Positions 35,401-47,400 of a stretch of 64,000 bases of DNA are shown in pieces. Position 1 is the stretch's first letter; every line of letters starts with the position of its first letter. The notes beneath the pieces are model-generated. The model saw only the letters and a program-made list of their open reading frames with translations, was not told where the DNA came from and searched no databases. The stretch is from Sinohyriopsis cumingii (Eukaryota > Mollusca > Bivalvia > Unionida > Unionidae): positions 12,427,220 through 12,491,219 of the forward strand of contig CM068839.1 in the NCBI GenBank assembly GCA_028554795.2, written 5' to 3'. The position numbers and the translations under genes were made by a program.

Positions 35401-38400
35401 TGATGACAGCGAGCAGTTGTGGGGGGCAGCCAATCTTCTGAAGGAACCTGAAGAGTCTGCTCTGACTGACCAGGTCAAACGCCTTCATCAGGTCTATGAA
35501 GGTGATGTAGAGGGGCATCAGCTGCTCATGACACTTCTCCTGCTGCTGGCTTAGTGAGAAGATCATGTTGACAGTTGACCGGCTGGCTCAGAAGCCACAC
35601 TGGGACTCTGGGTAGATGCAGGAGGATAGGGTCTGCAAGCTTGTCAGTGCGACATGGGCAAAAGCCTTTCTGACAATACTGAGGAGGGAAATGCCCTGGT
35701 AATTGTTACAGTAACTGCAGTCTCCTTTGTTCTTGTACAAAGTGATGATGTTGGCATCCCACATGTCCTGGGGGATGTGTCCCTGTTCCCAGCAGAGGCA
35801 GAGGAGTACATGCAGGGGCTGGAGCAGTGCTGATTTCCTGCTCTTTAGGACTTGAGGTATGATGCTGTCGCCCCCAGGAGCCTTTCCACAAGTGAGGCAA
35901 TTGATGGCTTTTCTAAGCTCTTCTAGGGTGAGTGGTGTGTCTAGTTCCTCCATGACTGGCAGGTCTGGGATGGCATCCAGTGCAGTGTTGGTGATGACAT
36001 TTTGGGTTACATACAGCTTGAGATAGTGCTCAACCCATCACTGCAGCTGTTTCCCTGACTTTGCCCATCTTGGACTTGAGGGGGGCAATCTTGGAAGTGG
36101 AGGGGCCTGTCGCCTACTGTATCCCCGGTGTTGGCAGCTGTCTGTATACTGGTGCAGAGGTTCAGCCAGTAGGTGTTGGTGCAGCGGTGGTTGGTCTGCT
36201 GGGCATTGTTCCTGGCAGTCTTGAGGGCTTTTAGTGTACTAGGGCTAGGTGCAACTTAGTATGCCAGGAGGGCTTTCCACTTCACCTCAGTCAAGGGCTC
36301 CATCTCCTCCCAGTTAGCCTCATACCAGTCAGTATTTTTGCACTCCTTCCCGTTGGCATTGATGGCTGAATTGTACACAAAGTCACGGAGGTGGACCACC
36401 TGGAGTTGATGGTGTCATCAGGTGTCTCTTTGATGAGCCTCCTGTGTCTTCTCTGGATTGCTTGCACAGCAGGTATTGATGTGAGGGTGACCCTTCTTCT
36501 TGGTATGGTGCAGCTTCTTGGGTATTATTCGCACCTTGCTGGCCATGAGGGAGTGGTCCGTATCGAAGTTGGCACTGTGGTAGCTGCAGGTAAGGAGGAC
36601 ACTAGCCAGTTCCGCACGTCTGGTGATGACAAGATCTAGCTGGTGCCAGTGGCGGGAATGTGGGTGACTCCATGACACCTGGTGGATCTCCTCACATTTG
36701 AAGGTGTTGGTCACACAAAGGCTGTGGGAGCAGCACATCTTCAGCAGTCGCTGACCAGTCTCACTAATCTTGCTCCTTCCATGAGAGCCTAGACAGGTGG
36801 ACCAGTCCTCGTAGTCAGCTCCCACTCAGGCATTGAAGTCTCCTAGTAAGTAGAGGCCAAGGCCATCAGCATTGGGGATACTGGATATTGCCTGATCCAG
36901 AGCCTCATAGAACTTTTCTTTCTCCTCGTGGGTGGAGCAAAGGGGTGGGATGTACATGCTGAAGATGTTGGCTGGGCCTGAGGATGTTGACAGGGCAAGG
37001 ATCCTCTCAGTGCCTGATGATGGAGGCTCAATGAAGCCAACAGCATACTGCCTAGGTTCATCCGAGGGCTTCCCTTGCCAAAAGAAGGTGTAGTTGGCTT
37101 CCCTGATGGTGCCGCTGTCGGCCAGTTGGGTCGGGAGAGTTCTCTGTCAATGATGGCAGTTTTCTGCGCATCGTCAATCTGCTGCAGGTTGGAGGTGAAT
37201 CAAGGACACATGGTCCTGATGTTCCAGCTTGCAAAACAAAGAGCTGGAGTCTTCTTATTTCATCTTTGAGTCTTGGCTGGTGCGGAGTTTGTAGCCCACT
37301 GAAGCAGGCAGGCCATGACAGGGCAGCACCTTACTGACAAGGCTGCCCAGCTTGAGGCAGGTGGTAGCTGTCCAATGAAACATGGTGATCTCTCACACCG
37401 TCAGAAGCAACCCCTGGTGCCAAACTCTATGCCAATCGAGCTTTGACTTAGAACTGGTAAAATGCTGCTTCCCGTGTTATGCTGACGCCTTACAATGATG
37501 CTGGTGTGTCCTCTCCAGTGGAGCTACAAATCCTGGGCAGGGTGGTATGGAGAATCAACTGTTGGCCATGCAGTAGATCCCCCCTCTCCATGCAGCTGGT
37601 GGACCCAAGGGAATGACGAATGCCTATACAGCTTGGCACCAATCATGTCACAGGAGTTGCTGGAATGATGTTGAAGTCAATGTCAGACCGCCTTAGGGAC
37701 TCCATCTCCAGATTTTCTGTTGGGTTTACTTGCTTAGCCTTTCCCATGAGTGGGTATAGCTTCAAAGTAGCGGAGGCTTGCAATTGGAGTTTTCCTTCTC
37801 CTAGATGAGCAACCATCCAAGGTTTACGAGTCCCATTGACCCGAAGCGTCTGGTTTTATGGTGCCAGTGGCCTGCAGTTATCCCTTTTCCTGACAGTACA
37901 AACATGGTCCACCAGACTTAGAAGCTAAGCCACTCGCGAAGGCCAGGAGCTGGATTTTAGTTGACAGAGGCGATCAGAGACACAAGCCATATGGAGCATT
38001 TCCGGAGGAGTGGGGCACTTGTTCCCCACTCCTACCCTGGCAATGTCAACCTTGGACCACTGAGGGAGTATCACATAATGGAATATCTGAGGAAGTATCA
38101 CACTATGATAATCATATTGGAGTATCTAAGGGAATATCAAACCATAGTGTGATACTCCCCCAATGGACTATCTGTATTCTCTCCAATTCTTTTTTAAAAA
38201 GTTAGAATCTTGCCCCCATCAAGATATCTGAAAAGAATGGTGTGAGCATGGTATTATCTTCTGTAAGATGGGAGCTTCTGGGAGAAAAAGGTGTCAAAAG
38301 TGATCCTTGTCTCCTTATGTCCTGTAATTTGTGGCTACAGAAAAAAGTTCCCATCAAGGGAAAGGGCTTGAAGGAGAGTTTCCATTTGGTTTGCCCTAAG

Positions 38401-41400
38401 ATCTATTCTTAATATCTCTATTATATCTCTCTGTGCTTGAGAAAGATTCATCTCTTTACTGGCCTGTTATATCTCTCTGTGCTTGAGAAAGATTCATCTC
38501 TTTACTGGCCTGTTATATCTCTCTGTGCTTGAGAAAGATTCATCTCTTTACTGGCCTGTTATATCTCTCTGTGCTTGAGAAAGATTTGTCTCTTTACTGG
38601 CCTGTTATATCTCTCTGTGCTTGAGAAAGATTCATCTCTTTACTGGCCTGTTTCTAGACCTCTTCTATCAGCCATGAAAGAGAAGGCTGAATGAAAGTGG
38701 CTCCAATACAAAAAATGGCTTTGTTGTGATTGTTCAGAAATGTGTACAGTGGCACCTATCTCCACAAGATGTAAATTAGTGGATGGCAAGCGAGGGCTGA
38801 ACTACTTTGGTAAGATTATGTGCATTACAAAAGAGCAATTCTCATGTGTGACCAATAGGATTCTCAATGGCTGAGCCTATACTTCTTTCAAACTGTTGAA
38901 AAACAGCCATCAAAAGCAAATCAAGCATGGATCCTATTGCTGTGGCATTCCATGGTTCATACAGTCCCAGAGAGTTGTATTTCAAGGACTTCTGAAAGTT
39001 TTTATGTAGTATATTTTCTAATAGAAATTTAAGTATGATATTTTTGTCTGCTATTAAATGAAAAACCACAAAAACAGAAGAAAAAAGTCCATAACTAATT
39101 AGTGCACCACTAAAGCAAACAAACACTACTCCATCTGGTAAATGTTGTTATCATCTGTCATTTGATCTACCCAATTTTATCTCATTTAATGTATGTATCC
39201 AGACTTAATCAGGAAACACTCAGACCACTCCAGTGGCCAAGTGGTTAGAGCGTCTGCCTCAGATGTGGGAGGTCGCTGGTTCAAATGCCAGCCAAGTCAT
39301 ACCAAAGACTACCATGGTACTAACAGCTGCCTCGCTTGGCATTCAGCATTAAGAGGTTAGTGTTAGGACTGGTCAGCCTGGGGTCAGGATAATATGACTG
39401 TGTGGGACATCATGCTATATGTCTGTGGCATGATGCCCCAGTGCTAGACATCACTATAAACTGCCACAATGCAGACATTGTAGTGATATGACTGAAAAAC
39501 TGTTAAAGCTACACTAAAAATCCAAATCACAAACACACACACACATGGAAACACTGAAAAGCTATTATTTTATGATTGACTGATACTTCTCAGGTTTGAA
39601 TACAAGAGGGCATATGACAATCATAAGTACAGTGAAACCAAATTAAAAGATAAATCTGAAAATTTCAAAATTTTCATTGACTTTACAGCGTATCAATATT
39701 TTTTTTAAATGAACCAAAATATAACTTCTTATTGAAGGTTGCAAATTTCATGATGTTGATTCCAAATTTCTGGCCACTAATTGCTGAGCGATATAACAAA
39801 GTTTCATTTACCAAATTTTATTGTAATTTTATGCACATTTAGCAAAAAAGGGCCTATTTTGGGGGAATTTTCAAAGGGAAAACATGGGATCCACATCTGT
39901 CCCCATGTTATCAACGGGTTTGCATGGTATCTGAGCACATTATATTGAGTTGAACTGAAAGTACTAAGATGATAGGACAGGCAATAAAACTAGTGCTATT
40001 GTGCGTACTGTATGATAAATTTGATCTGGTGTATGAAAACTCCAAAGAATCACTTTAGTGATGAAAAAGCACAACCGAATTAAGTATTTCTAAGGCCTTG
40101 ACAAGCAGCATGAACTAAAGTAGTAATTGATGAACTGACAGGACCAACTGACAGGATGTGGTGACAATTCCTATATCTATGGGGAGACCACTCTCATCTG
40201 ACTTCCAACTAAAAAAGAAACTTCATGTCAATATGACTCTTTTTAAGAATAACACCATCATGGCATCTCAACTGAAAGTTTCATTACAACCAACTGTCAT
40301 AATAAGTCTTTATCTATTCAAGAAAAGTAGCAATAACAAGATTTTTGAAAAAATTTTAACCATAGCAATTATGTTTGATGACAAATTGGTACCAGTGCAT
40401 TTAGGACCAACTAGATAATTTCATACAAATTTGCTTAGTGAAAACCACATGTTGATACAATCATCAATTCAAGACATTAATAACAACAAGATTTTCAAGC
40501 TGGCAACCGCAGAACCACACTGAATGTTTTGAGTGGCATAATTTTCACTTAAGACCAACCAGACACATGGGATGAATGTGCAGACTTTCATTGCAGTCTC
40601 TAAGCAGTTAGAAGTAACAAGCAAATTCATTGATTGTTTTTTCTTTCTCTGCCAATCAAGGTGAGGTCACAACATTTCACAATAATGAAATCTGGCTCTG
40701 ATCTTTAAGACAGAGTTTTAGTTTTAGAGTTACTGGGTAGGTATAGAATGTAGCTAAGCTGCTTGGTCCTATTTCAAAGGGCATTAAAGTAAAAGTGAAG
40801 AAAAGGGCATTAGAGTAAAAGTGAAGAAAAGGGCATTAAAAAATCTGGTCAGTAACTTAGAGCATGAGTATGCAATACATCAAATGCAGTCAAACTGAGA
40901 ATCATAAGTGTATTGTGGTTCATCTCTGTATCTTGAGTGCTATACATGAAATGTAGTCAAAATGAGAATCATAATTGTATAGTGGTTCATCTCTGTATCT
41001 TGAGTGCAATACATGAAATGCAGTCAAAATGAGAATCATAATTGTATAGTGGTTCATCTCTGTACCATGAGTGCAATACATGAAATGCACTCAAAATGAG
41101 AATCATAAGTGTATTGTGGTTCATCTCTGTATCATGAGTGCAATACATGAAATGCAGTCAAAATTAGAATCATAAGTGTATTGTGGTTCATCTCTGTACC
41201 ATGACTGTGCAATACATGAAATGCAGTCAAACTGAGAATCATTAGTGTGTCATGGTTCATCTCTGTACCATGACTGCACAATACATGAAATGCAGTCAAA
41301 ATGAGAATCATAAGTGTATAGTAGTTCATATATTGAACCATGAGTGTGCAATACATAAAATGCAGTCAAAACGAGAATCATTTGTGTGTCATGGTTCATC

Positions 41401-44400
41401 TCTGTACCATGAGTGTGCAATACATAAAATGCAGTCAAAACGAGAATCATTTGTGTGTCATGGTTCATCTCTGTATCATGAGTGCAATACATGAAATGCA
41501 GTCAAAATGAGAATCATAAGTGTATCTGTACCATGACTGTGCAATACATGAAATGTAGTCAAAATGAGAATCATAAGTGTATAGTGATTCATCTCTGTAT
41601 CACGACTGCACAATACATGAAATGCAGTCAAAATGAGAATCATAATTGTATAGTGGTTCATCTCTGTATCATGAGTGCAATACATGAAATGCAGTCAAAA
41701 TGAGAATCATAACTGTATCTGTACCATGACTGTGCAATACATGAAATGCAGTCAAAATGAGAATCATAAGTGTATAGTAGTTCATCTCTGTATCATGAGT
41801 GTGCAATACATGAAATGCAGTCAAAATGAGAATCATAAGTGTATAGTGGTTCATCTCTGTATCACGAGTGCAATACATGAAATGTAGTCAAACTGAGAAT
41901 CATAAGTGTATCATGGTTCATCTCTGTATCATGAGTGCAATACATGAAATGTAGTCAAAATGAGAATCATAAGTGTATAGTGGTTCAGCTCTGTATCATG
42001 AGTGCAATACATGAAATGTAGTCAAAATGAGAATCATAAGTGTATTGTGGTTCATCTCTGTATCATGAGTGCAATACATGAAATGCAGTCAAAATGAGAA
42101 TCATAAGTGTATTGTGGTTCATCTCGGTATCATGAGTGCAATACATGAAATGTAGTCAAAATGAGAATCATAAGTGTATAGTGGTTCGTCTCTGTATCAT
42201 GAGTGCAATACATGAAAAGTAGTCAAAATGAGAATCATAAGTGTATAGTGGTTCATCTCTGTATCATGAGTGCAATACATGAAATGTAGTCAAAATGAGA
42301 ATCATAAGTGTATAGTGATTCATCTCTGTATCACGACTGCACAATACATGAAATGTAGTCAAAATGAGAATCATAAGTGTATAGTGGTTCATCTCTGTAT
42401 CATGAGTGCAATACATGAAATGCAGTCAAAATGAGAATCATAAGTGTATAGTGGTTCATCTCTGTATCATGAGTGCAATACATGAAATGCAGTCAAAATG
42501 AGAATCATAAGTGTATAGTGGTTCATCTCTGTACCATGACTGTGCAATACATGAAATGTAATCAAAATGAGAATCATAAGTGTATAGTGGTTCATCTCTG
42601 TACCATGAATGTGCAATACATGAAATGCAGTCAAAATGAGAATCATAATTGTATAGTGGTTCATCTCTGTATCATGAGTGCAATACATGAAATGCAGTCA
42701 AACTGAGAATCATAAGTGCATAGTGGCTCATCTCTGTACCTCAAACAGCTCATACTTATGACATAAAGCAGAAACAAAAGAAGCCTTAAACCACTGACAT
42801 ATGACCTTCAACTCAATGATAACACCCCAAATGTAGATTGTTGTTGTTGTTGTTATAGGGTTTAATACCATTTTCAGCACTAAATAGGCTATACATGGTT
42901 GCCAATATAAATGTTGGAGGAAGAACCCAAGAAAACCCTAGTCCTACATGTAAGACCTGACGCTACAAACCCACAAGAAGCTACTGGCAAGCTTTCTCAC
43001 ATACACACATTGGCCAAGTATGGGACTCAAACCCACGCAGACATAGGTGAGATGGCAGTGATCCATAACGGTGAGCACTTTAGACCACTATGCCACTCGG
43101 GACCCCAAGTAGATTGTTTAAGTATTTAAGTATGCATATAACCTTCAACTCCATGATAACACCCCAAATGTAGACTGTAACATACACTTTAGTGACAGTA
43201 TGTAAGTATGCATATGACCTTCAACTCAATGATAACACCCCAAATGTAGATTGTAACACACCCTTTAGTGACAGGATGTAAGTATGCATATGACCTTCAA
43301 CTCAATAATAACACCCCAAATGTAGACTGTAACATACACTTTAGTGACAGTATGTAAGTATGCATATGACCTTCAACTCAATGATAACACCCCAAATGTA
43401 GACTGTAACATACACTTTAGTGACAGTGTGTAAGTATGCATATGACCTTCAACTCAATAACACCCCAAATGTAGATTGTAACATACCCTTTAGTGACAGT
43501 ATGTAAGTATGCATATGACCTTCAACTCAATGATAACACACCAAATGTAGATTGTAACATACCCTTTAGTGACAGTATGTAAGTATGCATATGACCTTCA
43601 ACTCAATGATAACACCCCAAATGTAGATCGTAACATACTCTTTAGTGACAGTATGTAAGTATACATAACTTCATCCATTTTTCCTAATCACTCTCAAGTT
43701 TGGAAGTAAAAGGGAAAATGTACAAGAAACCTAAAATTCTGATCTGTGACCTTGACCCTGAAGAAAGGATGCCCAGTGTGGTACAGGAAACACCCTCTAG
43801 TAATAATATATCAATTTACCAAGTCTCATAACTTCACACCAAATGGCTAAAACCTTAGAGTGGAAATGAAACTGTAATGAAAAATTCAACAAATTATGCA
43901 AACACATTGACCTTGAAGACAGGATCTCCACTATTGACAAGACACATCTGCTAATGACAATATATAGGAATCCCAACTGCATTCTTCAGTTTCAAAAAAC
44001 TCTAAAATTATATAGTGGAAAGAAAAGTTTGACAGAAAACTAAAAACTATAATCATGACCTTGAATATAGGGATACAATGTAGTTCACAACACATATTCC
44101 AAAGATGATATACAAGTATGCCCTCCATTTCCCAAAGTTGTGTGTCACAGAATAAGGCAAGAAAATAATTTGGTAATGCCTTAGAACAATTTGGGTAATT
44201 AGTTTTTTTAGATACATGCATCCCTCCGTAGGCGTGTCATCAGGGGTTAATGAGTTAACAAGGGTTTTAGAAAATTTTTACAAATTGTCAAGGAATGGCT
44301 AATTTTATCATTTATGTGCAATGTTGATGAACAAATGACTAAATATACAAGGAATATTCAAATTTGGTGACACTATCAAACTTCACCCATTAATCTAAAA

Positions 44401-47400
44401 CAGAGTTAAAGTCACAGAGTCGGAACAAAACTATGTTGGCCAGATGGACAGACCTGCTTCAGTCATTTTAGTCATAATGTACTCAGTTCTTACAAACAGG
44501 CTTTAGTATTTTGGCCATAAAGTACTCAGTTCTTACACACAGGCCTTCAGCCATTTCATTCATAAAGTACTCAGTTCTTACACACAGGCCTTCAGCCATT
44601 TCATTCATAAAGTACTCAGTTCTTACACACAGGCCTTCAGCCATTTCATTCATAAAGTACCCAGTTCTTACACACAGGCCTTCAGCCATTTCATTCATAA
44701 AGTACTCAGTTCTTACACACAGGCCTTCAGCCATTTCATTCATAAAGTACTCAGTTCTTACACACAGGCCTTCAGCCATTTCATTCATAAAGTACTCAGT
44801 TCTTACACACAGGCCTTCAGCCATTTCATTCATAAAGTAATACATTCTTACACATATGCCTCCAATGATATCATTCATAGAGTACTCACATTCCCACACA
44901 CAGACTTTCATGGGAAAAAAGATATAGTAGAACCTACCAATAACAGCTTGTATAGCTCTTTCCCTCCACTGTAACAGTAGAATTGTAACAGTGATCCTCT
45001 GGTCTCTCCACCTGTAATTCAGAGAAAAAAAACTGCCAGGTAACCAGTTGCAGTCCTCTCTAATATTATCTTGCATTTACAGATAATGTTGTTGTTGTTG
45101 TTGTAGGGTTTAATGCCATTTTTCAGCACAAGATAGGCTATACATGGTGGCCAGTATAAATGGTGGAGGAAGAACCCAGGAAAACCCCAGAAAGAACCAC
45201 CAACCCACGAGAAGCTACTGGCAAGCTTTCTCACATAACCACACTGGCCAAGCCTGAGACTCGAACCCATGCAGACAGAGGTGAGATGGTAGTGATCCGA
45301 AATGGCGAGTGCTTTAGACCACTTGGCCACTCAGGGCACCCCATTTATTGATAAAACACAGCATAAAAAACAACATGAACTTGGACAGAGTGGAAAATTC
45401 TCTTAATATGAAAACAGAAAATCTATTCTTGCACTGCTTTGTTGTATAACAGATCAACTGAAAACTGCATATGAAGTTAATGTATTTAATATGGAGAAAC
45501 TGTAACAAATTCAACTGCAAACTGCACAGACCCAGATCTACCAACATGAAAACACCAGCATATCTGAGTCTATGCAGTTTGTAAGGGATAATCAGTACAA
45601 CAAACACAGACCCTGATCTGCCAGTGCATTATGGATCTATGCTGTTTGCAGTTAGATTTATGATTAAGGATATATGGTACTTTCATTTCTAAAGAGATAT
45701 AAGTAATCAAAACTGATGCATGACTAAGTATTTATAATTACAGTACTATTTCCTGGCATAATAATAAGTCACAGGTATACATGTACCCATAAAACATGAA
45801 AATAAAGTTGACCTCATAGGTCTACATGTACCCATAAAATACGAAAATAAAGCTGACCTCACAGGTCTACATGTACCCATAAAACATGAAAATAAAGTTG
45901 ACCTCACAGGTCTACATGTACCCATAAAACATGAAAATAAAGTTGACCTCATAGGTCTACATGTACCCATAAAACATGAAAATAAAGTTGACCTCACAGG
46001 TCTACATGTACCCATAAAACATGAAAATAAAGTTGACCTCACAGGTATACATGTACCCATAAAACATGAAAATAAAGTTGACCTCACAGGTCTACATGTA
46101 CCCATAAAACATGAAAATAAAGTTGACCTCACAGGTCTACATGTACCCATAAAACATGAAAATAAAGTTGACCTCACAGGTCTACATGTACCCATAAAAC
46201 ATGAAAATAAAGTTGACCTCACAGGTCTACATGTACCCATAAAACATGAAAATAAAGTTGACCTCACAGGTCTACATGTACCCATAAAACATGAAAATAA
46301 AGTTGACCTCACAGGTCTACATGTACCCATAAAACATGAAAATAAAGTTGACCTCATAGGTCTACATGTAACCATAAAACATGAAAATAAAGTTGACCTC
46401 ACAGGTATACATGTACCCATAAAATATGAAAATAAAGTTGACCTCAAAAGTAAGCTTTACCTTGAAAATACAGCACTTCATTCAAAACATTTCAACTCTT
46501 AAAAGGAAGCCAGTCTCCAGAATAGCTGTCATATTTTAGTAGTCATACCGATATATTGAGATTTGGTGTGTTCATAAAAAGACAAAATTTGTACTGTTGT
46601 TAAACTAATTATCAAACACTTTATTTTCCAGACAGCTTATTTTCCAGGCAAATTATTTTTAAAATACATGTAATAATAATTTTCATAAATACATGCAATA
46701 ATAATTTTCATAAATACATGTAATAATAATTTTTATAAATATATAAATTTCAAGATATTAATTATATATTTTAAAACTTATAAATAAAAGAATGTTTTAC
46801 CCACAATAAAATAAAAAAAACTGAATTCTACTTTGAATATCTGTAAACTTGTCATATTTAATGATTTAATTTAAGCTGTGCACTTTATATATTGTAAGTC
46901 ATCTAACTGTAAAACTGCACAGGTTCTTATCTGCCATCACAATGTTTGCAGTTGGACTTACATGTAAGTGTGTATACAGTACCTAATGTTTGATGATATG
47001 TTGGGAATCAAGATAGTGAAGATTTGTTCCTACATATATTAGGAAAACCAAAATTCAGTTTTCAAACACTGACTATTAGTCAGGTAGGACATTTCACCTA
47101 ATGTAGTAGAGAAACAAAATCAGCCTAAAACTTTGCAATGGTATGGAAATTTCTGCAAATCTATATGCAGATAAGCATTATGGGCTATGGACAGAATAAA
47201 CAAATGCACTGTGTGCAAAGTCTGATTTGGTTGGGTGTTTAATGGCACAGAAACACAAATAGGTTATTTAGTGCCAAGGCAATTGGAGTAGAGTGCCTTG
47301 CCAAAGTATACACCTTATTAGCTGACCCTGACTTGTCTGATGGTAGGATTCAATCTATGTTAATCATTGAGCACTGTGACTCGATGGTAGGATTCAAATC

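Larger units (their letters stand above)
34271..38059 (-). mobile_element. Non-LTR retrotransposon (LINE), nearly full-length, inactive
   Basis: Read on the - strand it has a 5' leader (38059 to about 37270), an apurinic-type endonuclease region, a reverse transcriptase region and a 3' end of ATCATCTCCCGAAGACTCATGG type. It interrupts the 27-bp minisatellite, which continues on both sides. It is GC-richer than its surroundings, as expected for a later insertion. Many frameshifts and stops show it is dead. It belongs to the group whose open frames are widely annotated as jockey-like reverse transcriptase in animal genomes; I do not assign a clade. Confidence 0.93.
32446..44937 (-). other. DUS2 intron of 12.5 kb packed with repeats
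   Basis: This intron holds, left to right, a CA run, a minisatellite split by a LINE, DIRS-like remains, two SINE families and several large minisatellites, all entered separately. The stretches 32580-33230, 38840-39200 and 39560-40430 show nothing recognisable. No exon was found in it. Confidence 0.85.

Noticed and set aside
40866..42738. Regular array considered as CRISPR-like
   Set aside because: Units are contiguous with no unique spacers, the flanks carry no cas genes, and the genome is eukaryotic. The same holds for the other arrays.
44483..45076. 197-codon - strand open frame containing WRDQRITVTILLLQWRERAI
   Set aside because: It overlaps the DUS2 exon at 44938-45011 but in the wrong phase. 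Splice phase with both neighbouring exons and the dsRBD sequence require the VERPEDHCYNS frame; the rest is minisatellite.
45746..46447. 233-codon - strand open frame with 15-residue repeats (STLFSCFMGTCRPVR type)
   Set aside because: It is the translation of a 45-bp minisatellite; the period is divisible by three, so any stop-free frame stays open. There are no splice sites or conserved domain.
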